This document shows positions 32,918-41,575 of a stretch of DNA of 64,000 nt, one piece after another; positions within the stretch are counted from its first letter, which is position 1, and every line of letters starts with the position of its first letter. Source of the stretch: VRUE01 sp963695835 (GTDB taxonomy: Bacteria; Actinomycetota; Thermoleophilia; Solirubrobacterales; 70-9); assembly GCA_963695835.1 (NCBI GenBank), contig CAVOHR010000004.1, positions 62,001 to 126,000 of the forward strand. The letters are read 5' to 3'. Below the pieces are notes generated by a model, which saw nothing but the letters and a program-made list of their open reading frames with translations, ran no database searches and was not told the origin of the DNA. The position numbers and the translations under genes were made by a program.

Positions 32918-34056
32918 CAGGCGGCCTTGGCTACCGCCTGCCGGGCGAGCCGGTCGACGACGTAGTCCTGGGCCTCGTCGGAGAGGCCCGGGAAGAGCGG
33001 CAGCAGGACCACGTCCCGCGCGGCGGCCTCGGTGTGGGTCAGATCGACGGCGGAGCTCGCGTAGGCCTGCTCGAGGTGGATCGCCATCACCCCGCGGCGG
33101 GTGGCGATCCCTTCCCGCAGCAGCACCCGCATCAGCTCCAGCGCGTCGAGCGGCGCCCCGGCACCGACCCGGATCGGATAGGACTGCCAGGTGCGCACCG
33201 CGTAGTCGGGTTCGAACGGCGTCTCGATCCACGGCATCCCCGCCAGCGACGCCGAGTAGCGCTCGGCGAGCCGGCGGCGCTCGGCGAGGACCAGGTCGAG
33301 GATGTCGAGCTGGCGCAGGCCGACGGCCGCCTGGAGATCGGTCATCCGCATGTTCCAGCCCCGCTCCGGATAGCTCTCGATGACCACGTCGCGGGCGGCG
33401 TGGCGGGCCAGGGCCGACTGGTCCATCGCGTGCTGGCGCAGGCGGCGCAGGCGCTCGGCGACCTCCGGGTCCTGGACGGCGATCATCCCGCCCTCGCCGC
33501 AGGTGATCACCTTGCGCGGGTGGAAGGAGAAGCAGGCGAGCGGGCCGAGCGAGCCGATCGGGCGACCGCGATGCAGGGCGCCGATCGCGCAGGCGGCGTC
33601 CTCGACGATCGCCAGGCCGCGGCGCTCGCCGAGCTCGAGGAAGCGGTCCATGTCCGCCGGCAGGCCGACCTGGTGGACCGGCATCACCGCCTTCGTCCGC
33701 GCGGTCAGCCGCCGTTCGACGTCCGCCGGGTCGAGGTTGTAGGTGAGCGGGTCGACGTCGGCGAAGACCGGCGTCGCGCCGCAGTGCCAGACCGCGTTCG
33801 CGGTGGCGATGAAGGACAGCGAGGGGACGATCACCTCGTCCCCGGGGCCGACGCCGCAGGCGTAGAGGGCGAGGTGGAGCGCCGTCGTGCAACTCGTCGT
33901 CGCCACCGCCTCGGCAGCGCCGACGCGGTGGGCAAACGCCCGCTCGAACTCCTCGACCCGGGGCCCCTGGGTGAGCCAGCCGGAGGCGATCACCTCGGCC
34001 ACCGCCTCCGCCTCTCCGCCGCCGAACCAGGGTCGCGCGAACGGGACCTCCATCAT
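32917..34056 (-). CDS. DegT/DnrJ/EryC1/StrS sugar aminotransferase (second copy)
   Basis: A 379-residue PLP-dependent sugar aminotransferase. Landmarks: TTSCTTALHLALYACGVG, EVIVPSLSFIATANAV, VEDAACAIGALHRGRPIG (PLP-binding Asp) and ACFSFHPRKVITCGEGGM (Schiff-base Lys in HPRKV). Its match to PseC/ArnB/DesV-like C4 enzymes rather than the C3 WbpE type is uncertain from sequence alone. The start (MMEVPFARP) overlaps the stop of the epimerase gene by four bases (ATGA), and its own stop overlaps the sugar transferase start, so the three are translationally coupled. It is clearly distinct from the aminotransferase at 4.7 kb. Confidence 0.9.
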   Translation of the reverse strand: MMEVPFARPWFGGGEAEAVAEVIASGWLTQGPRVEEFERAFAHRVGAAEAVATTSCTTALHLALYACGVGPGDEVIVPSLSFIATANAVWHCGATPVFADVDPLTYNLDPADVERRLTARTKAVMPVHQVGLPADMDRFLELGERRGLAIVEDAACAIGALHRGRPIGSLGPLACFSFHPRKVITCGEGGMIAVQDPEVAERLRRLRQHAMDQSALARHAARDVVIESYPERGWNMRMTDLQAAVGLRQLDILDLVLAERRRLAERYSASLAGMPWIETPFEPDYAVRTWQSYPIRVGAGAPLDALELMRVLLREGIATRRGVMAIHLEQAYASSAVDLTHTEAAARDVVLLPLFPGLSDEAQDYVVDRLARQAVAKAA

Positions 34057-35066
34057 TGCGACGCCGCCTGGGGGGCCGGGGCCGCAGCCTCTTGCCCCGC
34101 ATCGCCGGACCGGGTCCCGCGCCACCACTCGACCAGCTGTGAAAGCCCTTCCTCGAGGTCGATCTCGGCGCTGAACCCGAGCGCCTCGCGGGCGCCAGAG
34201 GTGTCGGCGAGCCGCCGCGTCACCCCGTTCACCGCCCGCTCCGGGCCGTACTCGATCTCCAGCTCGGAGCCCATCGCCCGCAGCAGCGCTTCGGCCAGCT
34301 CGTTGAGGCTCGTCTCGACCCCGCTGGCGATGTTGAAGACCGCGTCGGTGACGTCCGCCTCGGCGGCGAGGACGTTGGCGCGGGCGATGTCGGGGACGCA
34401 GACGAAGTCCATCGTCTGGGTACCGTCGCCGAAGATCAGCGGCGGCTCGCCGGCGGCGATCCGCTCCATCCAGCGGACCAGGACCTCGGTGTAGGCGCCG
34501 TGGACGTCCATCCGCGGGCCGTAGACGTTGAAGTAGCGCAGCGCCACGTAGTCGAGCCCGGCCGTCGCGTGGTAGCTGCGCAGCAGGCCCTCGTTGAACG
34601 TCTTGGCGGCGCCGTAGAGGGTGTCGTTTGCGTAGGGGTGGTGGCGCTCCCCGGTCGGAAACTCGCCGGCCAGGCCATAGACGGAAGCCGAGGAGGCGGC
34701 CACGACCTTGCGAACCCCTGCGGCAGCCGCCGCCTCGACCACGTTGAAGCTGCCGTCGACGAGCACCTCGAGCGCCAGGCGGGGCTCCTCGGCGCACTGC
34801 GTGATCCGGATCGCCGCCTGGTGGAAGACGACGTCGATTCCGCGCGTCAGCTCGGCGATCAGCGCCCGGTCGCGCACGTCGCCCTCGACCACGGCGACCC
34901 TGCCACTCTCCTCCGCCAGCTCGAGGTTGCACCGCCGCCCGCGCACGAAGTTGTCGAGCACGACGATCTCGCTCGCGCCCCGCTCGACCAGCTGGTCGAC
35001 GAGGGTCGAGCCGATCGTGCCGGCGCCGCCGGTGACGAGCATTCGCCTGTTCTCGATCATCGGCAA
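34053..35066 (-). CDS. NAD-dependent sugar-nucleotide epimerase/dehydratase (extended SDR)
   Basis: A 337-residue extended short-chain dehydrogenase/reductase acting on nucleotide sugars. It has the N-terminal NAD site TGGAGTIGS, the conserved HQAAIRITQC segment, the Ser in SSASVYG, the catalytic YGAAK, and the YFNVYGPRMD and FVCVPDIARA substrate-region motifs. This pattern suits a UDP-glucose 4-epimerase/UDP-GlcNAc 4-epimerase-like or 4,6-dehydratase-like enzyme; the exact sugar cannot be set. The last ~20 residues are a low-complexity Ala/Pro/Gln tail. ATG at 35066 is used; a second ATG lies two codons in. It overlaps the aminotransferase gene by four bases and probably feeds it its keto or epimerised substrate. 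Confidence 0.88.
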   Translation of the reverse strand: MPMIENRRMLVTGGAGTIGSTLVDQLVERGASEIVVLDNFVRGRRCNLELAEESGRVAVVEGDVRDRALIAELTRGIDVVFHQAAIRITQCAEEPRLALEVLVDGSFNVVEAAAAAGVRKVVAASSASVYGLAGEFPTGERHHPYANDTLYGAAKTFNEGLLRSYHATAGLDYVALRYFNVYGPRMDVHGAYTEVLVRWMERIAAGEPPLIFGDGTQTMDFVCVPDIARANVLAAEADVTDAVFNIASGVETSLNELAEALLRAMGSELEIEYGPERAVNGVTRRLADTSGAREALGFSAEIDLEEGLSQLVEWWRGTRSGDAGQEAAAPAPQAASQ

Positions 35067-35112
35067 AGCAACGAGTCCGGGGCCGCGATGTTTTCGCGGC
35101 CGCTGGACTGTC

Positions 35113-36666
35113 TCAGGGCTCGGCGAAGGCCGGCCGGCGCGCTCCGGCGATCGCCAGGCGAGCCGGGACGATGCGGCGAACCGCGGCGCCGAGGTCGTGG
35201 GCGGAGGCCGGGAACCAGACGCGCAGGGCCGCCAGGTAGCCGAGCGCTCCGGCGAGCCCGACCCCGGACATCCGGGCGAGAGCGGGCGCGTTCAACGCAT
35301 CCAGGCCCCAGCCCGTCGGCACGGCGACCGCGGCCAGCGCCGCGCAGGCGATCGTCGCCGGCGCCAGGTCCTGCCAGAGCACCCGCAGGGGGCTGCGGAC
35401 CTGGCCGCGCAGGAGCACGACGTAGGCGACCGCCAGGAACGCCGTGTGAACGACCGATCCGGCGATCGCCACGGCGGGCAGGCCGTAGCGCGCGACGGCG
35501 AGGACCGCGCCGGCGTAGACGGCGAAGTGCGCGACGCCGTAACCGAGCAGCGTGCGGGCGCGTCCCGCCGCCATCAGCGCCGAGCCGCAGGCGTTGATCG
35601 CCAGCGTCGCCGCACCGCCGAGCACCAGTATCTGGGTCGGCAGCACCGCCGACTCCCAGGCCGAGCCGAAGAGCCACGGGATGACGACCGGCGCCAGCAG
35701 CAGCAGCATCGCCAGCAGGGGGAACACCGCGACGGTCAGCAGCCGCACCATGCGCTGGCGCAGCGCCAGCATCTCCTCGGGCCCCGCGGTGCGCGCCAGC
35801 ACCGGAAACGCGATCTGCGCCATCGCGATCGCGACCTTGCTCTGGTACTCGACGGCGAGCTGGTAGGCCCGCCAGTAGATCCCGGCCGACGCCGGCCCGA
35901 GGACCGATCCGATAATCGCGTAGTCGCCGTTGCGAAACCCGGTCCAGGCGATGGTCGCGGCGGCGGCGGGCCCGCCGTAGGGCAGCAGGTCGCGCATCGC
36001 CTGCGGCCGCCACCGCGGCAGCGGCACCGGCGCGAAGAGCAGCGCCAGTACGAGTCCGACCGCCATGCCGGCCATGCTGCCGAAGACGAGCGCCGGGGCG
36101 TCAAGACCGGCGATCGCCAGCGCCAGCGTCGCCAGCGCCCGGGTCGCGTTCAGCGAGATGTCGATAATGCTGATCCGCCGAAAGTCGAGACGCCGGCGCA
36201 GCACGGCCATCGGAACCGCGTAGATCGCCCCGATCAGGAAGCACGGCGTCGCCGCGATGCCCAAGCGCGCGGTCTGCGCGCCGAGCAGCGGCTCGACGAT
36301 CGAGATCGCCACCAGCGAGGCGAGGCCGGCGAGGACGAGGCTGACGACGACGTTCAAGGCGAGCCCGCCCTGCAGGTGCTCCTCGGCGATCGCTCGTCGC
36401 TGCACGATCGCCCCGCCGATGCCCTCCATCGGCATCGTCAGCGCCAGTTCCTGAACGATGGCGACGACCGCGAAGATCCCGAACGCGGCCGGCGGGATCA
36501 GCCGCGCGAGCACGACCATCGCGCCGAGCAGCAGGAGCTCTATCGCCACCCGCGCGTAGGCGATCCAGCGCAGGCCGGCGGCGGCGGCCTCGGTCAGGTC
36601 CTCGTTGGAGCGGACGTCGCCGGCCGCCTGCCCCTCTGCGCTCTCGATCGGCGGCCGCCCCTCCAT
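35113..36666 (-). CDS. wzx: Wzx-like polysaccharide flippase (MOP superfamily)
   Basis: A 517-residue polytopic membrane protein with about 12-14 hydrophobic helices, starting after a ~30-residue cytoplasmic leader. The pattern near the N-terminus (LARLIPPAAFGIFAVVAIV, LALTMPMEGIGGAIVQRR) and the central RNGDYAIIGSVLGPASAGIY with QIAFPVLAR is characteristic of the WzxC-type polysaccharide transporter family. It would flip the undecaprenyl-linked repeat unit across the membrane for polymerisation by a ligase/Wzy-type protein at 1.2 kb or 52 kb. It starts eight bases after the acetyltransferase gene ends, within the same minus-strand operon. Confidence 0.92.
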   Translation of the reverse strand: MEGRPPIESAEGQAAGDVRSNEDLTEAAAAGLRWIAYARVAIELLLLGAMVVLARLIPPAAFGIFAVVAIVQELALTMPMEGIGGAIVQRRAIAEEHLQGGLALNVVVSLVLAGLASLVAISIVEPLLGAQTARLGIAATPCFLIGAIYAVPMAVLRRRLDFRRISIIDISLNATRALATLALAIAGLDAPALVFGSMAGMAVGLVLALLFAPVPLPRWRPQAMRDLLPYGGPAAAATIAWTGFRNGDYAIIGSVLGPASAGIYWRAYQLAVEYQSKVAIAMAQIAFPVLARTAGPEEMLALRQRMVRLLTVAVFPLLAMLLLLAPVVIPWLFGSAWESAVLPTQILVLGGAATLAINACGSALMAAGRARTLLGYGVAHFAVYAGAVLAVARYGLPAVAIAGSVVHTAFLAVAYVVLLRGQVRSPLRVLWQDLAPATIACAALAAVAVPTGWGLDALNAPALARMSGVGLAGALGYLAALRVWFPASAHDLGAAVRRIVPARLAIAGARRPAFAEP

Positions 36667-36674
36667 CAGGTCGC

Positions 36675-37379
36675 TTAAAGCTCGCGGATCACCCGGGCCG
36701 GGTTTCCCGCCGCGATCGCCCCGGCGGGAATCGGCCCGGTGACCACCGCCCCGGCGCCGATCACGGAATCCGAGCCGATCGTCGCTCCCTTGAGGATCCT
36801 CACACCCATGCCGACGAAGACGTTGTCGCCGATCTCGACCGGCGCGACCCGCGGCGTGCCCGTCCTTCGCCGGGCGGGATCGAGATCGTGGAAGTCACTG
36901 TCGAAGATCTCGACGTGCGCCCCGAACAGCCCGTCGCGACCGATGCGGATCCCGGCGCCCTCGCTCTTGATCGTCAGGTTGTTGTTGAACTCGGTGCGGT
37001 CGCCCACCTCGATCCGGGATCGCTCGCCGCTCACCTCCACATGGCAGTAGCCGCTGTAGAACTGCGGCGAGGCCTTCCAGCCGAACTGAACCCCGTCCCC
37101 GAGCGCGACCTCGCCCGGGCCGACGAAGAGCACCGGCTGCAGGATCAGCGGCGTCCCGCCGACCGGGCGGCAGGTCGAGAGAAGCCGGTACTTGTGGATG
37201 CGCGGCCGCTGGGCGAGGGCCTCGACCGCCGGCCGCAGGAAGCGGCGGCCCAGCCCGCGCACGATAGTCGCCCGCAGGAGCCGCGCCTCGGCCTCGCGGC
37301 CGGCTTCCCGCTCCTCGCGAACGGGCTCGAGCACTCGCTCGGCGGCGGGGTGGCGGGCGGGTTGGACGGGGGCATTCAT
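36675..37379 (-). CDS. Hexapeptide-repeat O-acetyltransferase
   Basis: A 234-residue protein with an ~80-residue helical N-terminal part and a C-terminal left-handed beta-helix. Landmarks: GDRTEFNNNLTIKSEG, GLFGAHVEIFDSDFHDLDP (a catalytic-type His with DFH), VEIGDNVFVGMGVRILKG, IGAGAVVTGPIPAG and AAGNPARVI. The D-x-D-x-H signature and the AGNPA end match maltose/galactoside O-acetyltransferase-like enzymes that decorate sugars of surface polysaccharides using acetyl-CoA. The gene starts 45 bases downstream of the GT2 gene and ends eight bases before the flippase start. Confidence 0.85.
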   Translation of the reverse strand: MNAPVQPARHPAAERVLEPVREEREAGREAEARLLRATIVRGLGRRFLRPAVEALAQRPRIHKYRLLSTCRPVGGTPLILQPVLFVGPGEVALGDGVQFGWKASPQFYSGYCHVEVSGERSRIEVGDRTEFNNNLTIKSEGAGIRIGRDGLFGAHVEIFDSDFHDLDPARRRTGTPRVAPVEIGDNVFVGMGVRILKGATIGSDSVIGAGAVVTGPIPAGAIAAGNPARVIREL

Positions 37380-37424
37380 CCTCGCGAGAAGAACGCCGCG
37401 ACCGCCCGCCGGCTTGCGCCGCGC

Positions 37425-38477
37425 TCAGACCCCCTGCGTGCGCCAGCGCAGCCACTGCGCGTGGACGCGCAGGCGGTGGGCGACGCCGGTGGCGAGGAAC
37501 GGCGGGAACCACAGCGAGCGGCCGGCGCCGATCCGCTGCCGCATCCTCAGGCCCCGCCACTCACGCAGGCGGCGCGCCTCGGGGCAGGTCTCCAGCGCGA
37601 AGGCGATCAGCGCTTCCACGGGCACGGCGCCGCCGACCTCGCCGCGGTCGTAGGCGCGGCTCGCCTGCCAGAGGGCCTGGCGGGCCAGGGCGCGAGCGGC
37701 CGCCGCGCGCAACCGCTCGGCCTCGGGCAGCGGGGGGCCAGAAAGAGCACGTTCGAAGGCGGCGCGGCGCTGTGTCAGGTCGGTCACCGCTCCGGCCTCG
37801 CCGCGCAGCATGCTGCGCTGCATGCCGTCCGGATCGATCCGGTACAGCGCCTGCGCCGCCCCCTTCACGTAGGCGACGTCGGAGATCGCCGCGATGCGCA
37901 GCCACATGTTGAGGTCGCTGGTGTGGCTGCAGGCCGGGTCGTACTCGCCGGCCCGCCGCTGCACGGACGTCCGCACGACCACCTCCGGCGAGGAGATGCA
38001 GTTGTGGCCCGAGCGGCAGCGCAGCCGGATCCAGTCGCGTCCGGACCAGACCTTGGTCCCGCGCCAGCGCTTGCCGAGACGCGGCAGCGGACGGCCGCTC
38101 TCGAAGTAGCGGGCGTGGCCGTAGACCATGCCGACGCCCGGGCGGGACTCCATCACGCTCAGCGCCCGGCGCAACGAGCCCGGCGCCAGCCTGTCGTCGG
38201 CGGACAGCAGGACGACGTAGTCGCTGTCCTCGGCCCACCCCAGGCCTTCGTTCGCGGTGGCGATCAGACCTGCGTTGCGCGCGTGTCGCCGGTACTCGAC
38301 CCGCTCGTCACCCCGCGCGAGGCGGCGCGCGACCGCCGGCGTCTCGTCGGGCGAGCAATCGTCGAGGACCAGCACGCGCACCTCGACGCCGTCCTGGCCG
38401 AGGACGCTGTCGACGCAGCCCCCGAGCAGCTCGGCGTAGCGGTAGCAGGGCACGATGACCTTGACCAGCGAGCTCAC
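37425..38477 (-). CDS. Glycosyltransferase family 2
   Basis: A 350-residue GT-A-fold enzyme. It begins SSLVKVIVPCYRYAELLGGC and has LVLDDCSPDET (nucleotide-sugar site), NAGLIATANEGL and the metal-binding region VVLLSADDRLAPGSL, with Asp-Asp in place of the usual D-x-D. A segment SDLNMWLRIA corresponds to the acceptor-side acidic motif. It should add one sugar to the lipid-linked repeat unit on the cytoplasmic face. The start is a GTG that overlaps the stop of the upstream GT4 gene (GTGA). A longer in-frame extension is non-homologous. Confidence 0.9.
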   Translation of the reverse strand: MSSLVKVIVPCYRYAELLGGCVDSVLGQDGVEVRVLVLDDCSPDETPAVARRLARGDERVEYRRHARNAGLIATANEGLGWAEDSDYVVLLSADDRLAPGSLRRALSVMESRPGVGMVYGHARYFESGRPLPRLGKRWRGTKVWSGRDWIRLRCRSGHNCISSPEVVVRTSVQRRAGEYDPACSHTSDLNMWLRIAAISDVAYVKGAAQALYRIDPDGMQRSMLRGEAGAVTDLTQRRAAFERALSGPPLPEAERLRAAAARALARQALWQASRAYDRGEVGGAVPVEALIAFALETCPEARRLREWRGLRMRQRIGAGRSLWFPPFLATGVAHRLRVHAQWLRWRTQGV

Positions 38478-39730
38478 GCGGCGAGCTCGCTGACGCTGCG
38501 GGAGGCGACGACCTCGCGCAGGATCCTCTCGACCTGGCTGCCGCTCTGCGCCCACGAGATCGACTCGACGCTGCCGGCGGCGGCCGCCGCCGCCGCCGCC
38601 CGCTCCTCGGGCGACCGGGAGACCAGCCGCGACAGCGCGTCCGCCGGCCCGAACGGCGTCGCAGGGGCGTAGGCGACGCGATCGTTGTCGAGCACGACGC
38701 GGTTGTGCTCGGCGTCGTTGACGACCGGGATGCAGCCGGCCGCCAGCATCTCGTGTGGGACGAGCGAGACGTTGGTCGCCGACAGCACCAGCCCGGCGAC
38801 GCAGCGACCGTAGAGCGCTCCGAGCTGCGCGGGCGTGAGCAGACCGTGATCGGTCGTCTCGAACGGCAGCCGGCCGGGCTGCTCGCCGTAGGTGTGGATC
38901 TCGACCTCGGGATGGCGGGTGGCGAAGAGATCGAGTGCGACCAGCGCCAGCTCGTGCGCGCGGCGCGGGGTCGAAGGGCGGCAGAAGTAGCAGATGCCGG
39001 CGCGTTCGGCGGCGCCGGCGGCCGCATAGTGCTCGAGGTCGCAGCCGAAGTCGAAGTGGTCGGCCGGCATCCCGTACTCGCGGCTGAGGAGCTGCGCGAG
39101 CCAGCGTCCCGCGGTGATGCCGTGGAAGCCGAAGCGATAGGTCGCCTCGGCGAGCAGCGCTTCGCTGCCGGCCGGATAGAACGAGGGCTCGAAGTCCTGC
39201 ACGAAGTAGCAGCGCACCCCCTTGGCCGGCGAGGCGAGCACCGGGTAGGCCGTCGGCCAGCTCGTCGCGACGACGGCGTGGGCATCGTCGATCCCGGCGG
39301 TCAGGTCGCGCACCTCGGCCCGGACCCAGGGCCACCAGCTGCGGATCGTGCGACGGTGTTGCTCGATCTCCCAACCGTGGCGGTCGTGGATGTAGACGAC
39401 GCAGGCATGCCCGCTCTGCTCGAGGGCGGCGATCGCCCGGAACATGGTGGTGTGGCCGCCCGAGCCCTGGCCCGGAGGGGCGCAGACCCATGCGACGGTG
39501 AGCGGCTCGCCGGGCCGCCAGGGGGCCGGCTCGGGAAGCGCCCGGCCCGCCGCCGCAATTTCCGACGCCCGCACGAGGTCGGCGCGGTCGAGCGGGAGGC
39601 TGCCGTAACCGGGCGGGGCGAGCGCATCCGCCGCGCGCGCCCGCAGGCGGGCCGCGATTCCCGACGGTCCTTCGCTGCGCAGCAGCCGGCGGGACTGCCG
39701 CAGCCGCTCGCCGACGCCCGGCCGGCTCAC
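38474..39730 (-). CDS. WsaF-like glycosyltransferase (GT4-type, GT-B fold)
   Basis: A 418-residue GT-B enzyme. An N-terminal helical region of about 75 residues precedes LTVAWVCAPPGQGSGGHTTM (a G-G-H-T element), VVYIHDRHGWE, VRCYFVQDFEPSFYPAGSEA and, in the C-terminal half, ICYFCRPSTPRRAHELALVAL and SLVPHEMLAAGCIPVVNDAE. These resemble WsaF-type rhamnosyltransferases of surface glycan biosynthesis; the sugar transferred is not certain. A run of eight alanines occurs at about 378-385. The start is a GTG overlapping the methyltransferase stop (GTGA) and the stop overlaps the GT2 start in the same way, so the three genes are coupled. Confidence 0.87.
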   Translation of the reverse strand: MSRPGVGERLRQSRRLLRSEGPSGIAARLRARAADALAPPGYGSLPLDRADLVRASEIAAAGRALPEPAPWRPGEPLTVAWVCAPPGQGSGGHTTMFRAIAALEQSGHACVVYIHDRHGWEIEQHRRTIRSWWPWVRAEVRDLTAGIDDAHAVVATSWPTAYPVLASPAKGVRCYFVQDFEPSFYPAGSEALLAEATYRFGFHGITAGRWLAQLLSREYGMPADHFDFGCDLEHYAAAGAAERAGICYFCRPSTPRRAHELALVALDLFATRHPEVEIHTYGEQPGRLPFETTDHGLLTPAQLGALYGRCVAGLVLSATNVSLVPHEMLAAGCIPVVNDAEHNRVVLDNDRVAYAPATPFGPADALSRLVSRSPEERAAAAAAAAGSVESISWAQSGSQVERILREVVASRSVSELAA

Positions 39731-40596
39731 GAGCGCCCCCGCCGCGGGGGCCGTGCGGACTTCGCGCAGAAGAAGATCTCCTCGACGCCGAACGCGTCGT
39801 CCGCCTCCCGACGCAGACCGAGGCGGGCGACCGAGCGCCCGTCGAAGCCGTCCAGGTAGCGGTCGGCCCGCACCGCGAAGCCCGCCCCGGCCAGGCGGTC
39901 GGCGTAGTCGCGCCCGTAGAGCCGCACGTGGTCGCTCTGGCCGAAAACGCGGTGGCGGTCCGCGGGCGCGCGGACCGTGGCGTCTTCGAGGGTCGCCGCC
40001 CGCCGCCGGTCGACCGGGCACATCAGGATCGCCCAGCCGCCCGATCTGAGGACCCGATGGAACTCCGCCAGCGCCCGGCGGTCGTCCTCGACGTGCTCGA
40101 GCACGTGGTTGCAGATCAGCGAGTCGAAGCTCTCGTTCCCGAACGGGAGGTCCATCACGTCCAGCTCGAGGTCGGCCAGCGCCGAGTCGAGGTCGCCGGT
40201 CACGTACCGAAGCCCTGCGGTCCGCGAGAGCCGGCGGAGGAAGGCGTACTCGGGGGCGAGGTGGAGCAGCGAGCGGCCGCCTGCGAAGAGATCCGTCTCC
40301 CGTTCGAGGAACAGCCAGAGGAGGCGGTGCCGCTCCAGCGAACCGCAACGCGGGCACTTCGCGTGGCTGCGGCCGCGGTGCGGCAGGAAGCGCGAGAAGG
40401 TCGAGCCGCAGCAGGGGCACTCGACCAGGTCGCCGCGATGGCGAGCGGCGCGGACCGTTCCCAGCAGCGCCCGACGGCGGGCACCGGGCATCAGCCTCAG
40501 CAGGGTGCGCTTGAGAAGCCGCTCCTCGACCTCGCCGTGCTCGGCGCCGAAGCCCGGGTAGCCCGGCGTTTCGAGGGTCTGCGTTCCTGCTCCCAT
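39727..40596 (-). CDS. SAM-dependent methyltransferase with N-terminal zinc-ribbon-like element
   Basis: A 289-residue class I methyltransferase. Two Cys pairs, CPCC and CPRC, at about 63 and 86 form a possible zinc ribbon. The methyltransferase core has LLHLAPEYAFLRRL in place of the usual glycine-rich motif I, then DLELDVMDLPFGNESFDSLI, NHVLEHVEDDRRALAEFHRVL and GWAILMCPVD. Proteins of this build often modify sugars or lipid-linked glycans in polysaccharide loci; the acceptor is unknown. I start at the ATG at 40596; the frame is open to 40809 but that extension overlaps the divergent gene. It is the first gene of the long minus-strand operon that ends with the giant protein. Confidence 0.85.
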   Translation of the reverse strand: MGAGTQTLETPGYPGFGAEHGEVEERLLKRTLLRLMPGARRRALLGTVRAARHRGDLVECPCCGSTFSRFLPHRGRSHAKCPRCGSLERHRLLWLFLERETDLFAGGRSLLHLAPEYAFLRRLSRTAGLRYVTGDLDSALADLELDVMDLPFGNESFDSLICNHVLEHVEDDRRALAEFHRVLRSGGWAILMCPVDRRRAATLEDATVRAPADRHRVFGQSDHVRLYGRDYADRLAGAGFAVRADRYLDGFDGRSVARLGLRREADDAFGVEEIFFCAKSARPPRRGRS

Positions 40597-40672
40597 GCCC
40601 TGTGAACGGGTAGCGAGACCCGGCCCTTCCAGCGCAAGATCGTCTCGCCGGCAGGCGTTGACTTGGAGGAAC
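40597..40672. promoter_or_regulatory. Divergent intergenic region driving both halves of the polysaccharide locus
   Basis: This 76-base gap separates the first gene of the minus-strand operon (methyltransferase, start 40596) from the first gene of the plus-strand operon (GT2, start 40673), so promoters for both should lie here or just inside the genes. The plus-strand gene has a strong GGAGGA ribosome site. No convincing -35/-10 pair was found. Confidence 0.4.
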
Positions 40673-41575
40673 ATGAGCCAGCGCCTGCTTGTCATCTCGC
40701 CGATCCGGAACGAGGCCGACCACCTCGAGCGGGTGGCGCGGGCGATGGCCGCCCAAACGCGTCCGCCGGACCTGTGGCTGCTCGTCGACGACCACTCCAC
40801 CGACGGCACCTACGAGCTGGCGGAGCGACTCGCTCGCGAGCTGTCCTTCATCACGGCGCTACAGGCCCCCGAGCACCCGCCGCTTTCCGACCCTCGCGAC
40901 AGGCTCGCCTCCGCGGCCGCCCCGCGCACCTTCAATGCCGGGCTGGGAAGCCTCGACTGGCAGCGGTACACGCACATCTCCAAGCTCGACGGGGACATGG
41001 AGCTGCCGCCCGGGTACTTCGAGCGGATCCTCGCCGAGTTCGAGGCGGATCGGGGCCTTGGCATGGCGGGGGGCCTGCGGCGGGAGCTGGTGCGAGGCAG
41101 ATGGCGGCTGGAGCGAGTGCCCACCGAGCACCACGTCAACGGCGCTCTGAAGTGCTACTCGCGCGAGTGCTTCGAGGTCATCGGCGGCATCCAGGAGCGG
41201 CTCGCCTGGGACATCATCGACGAGACGCTGGCCCGCATGCGCGGCTTCCGCACCCGCACCTTCGAGGACCTGGTCGCGATCCACCATCGCCCCTGGGCGA
41301 GCGCCGACGGAACCCTGCGGGGCCGCGCCCGCTTCGGCGCCTCCGCCTACATCGCGCGCGCCCCCGTCTACTGGGTGGCGCTGCGCTCGCTCAAGGTGGC
41401 CACGGCGCGGCCGGAGGGACTCTCCGGGCTGGCGTTCCTCTACGGCTACGCCCGCGCCGCCCTGCTCCGCACGCCCAAGGTCGAGGACGACGAGTTCCGG
41501 CGGGCGGTCCGCCGCGAGATCCGCGGGCGCATCGCCGGCAAGCTCCCGCTCGCCTCGCGGGCGGCGACCGGCTGA
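40673..41575 (+). CDS. Glycosyltransferase family 2
   Basis: A 300-residue GT2-type enzyme: QRLLVISPIRNEADHLERV at the N-terminus, then PPDLWLLVDDHSTDGTYELA (nucleotide-binding Asp residues), YTHISKLDGDMELPPGYF with the D-G-D metal-binding motif, and LAWDIIDETLARMRGF with catalytic-base-type acidic residues. It would extend the repeat unit on the cytoplasmic face of the membrane. The ATG at 40673 has GGAGGA just upstream. Its stop overlaps the amidotransferase ATG (TGATG, 41573-41577), so the two are coupled. Confidence 0.9.
   Translation: MSQRLLVISPIRNEADHLERVARAMAAQTRPPDLWLLVDDHSTDGTYELAERLARELSFITALQAPEHPPLSDPRDRLASAAAPRTFNAGLGSLDWQRYTHISKLDGDMELPPGYFERILAEFEADRGLGMAGGLRRELVRGRWRLERVPTEHHVNGALKCYSRECFEVIGGIQERLAWDIIDETLARMRGFRTRTFEDLVAIHHRPWASADGTLRGRARFGASAYIARAPVYWVALRSLKVATARPEGLSGLAFLYGYARAALLRTPKVEDDEFRRAVRREIRGRIAGKLPLASRAATG

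Noticed and set aside
34500..36678. Long plus-strand frames opposite the epimerase and flippase.
   Set aside because: The minus-strand products are clear family members; the antisense translations are Arg/Asp-rich without domains.
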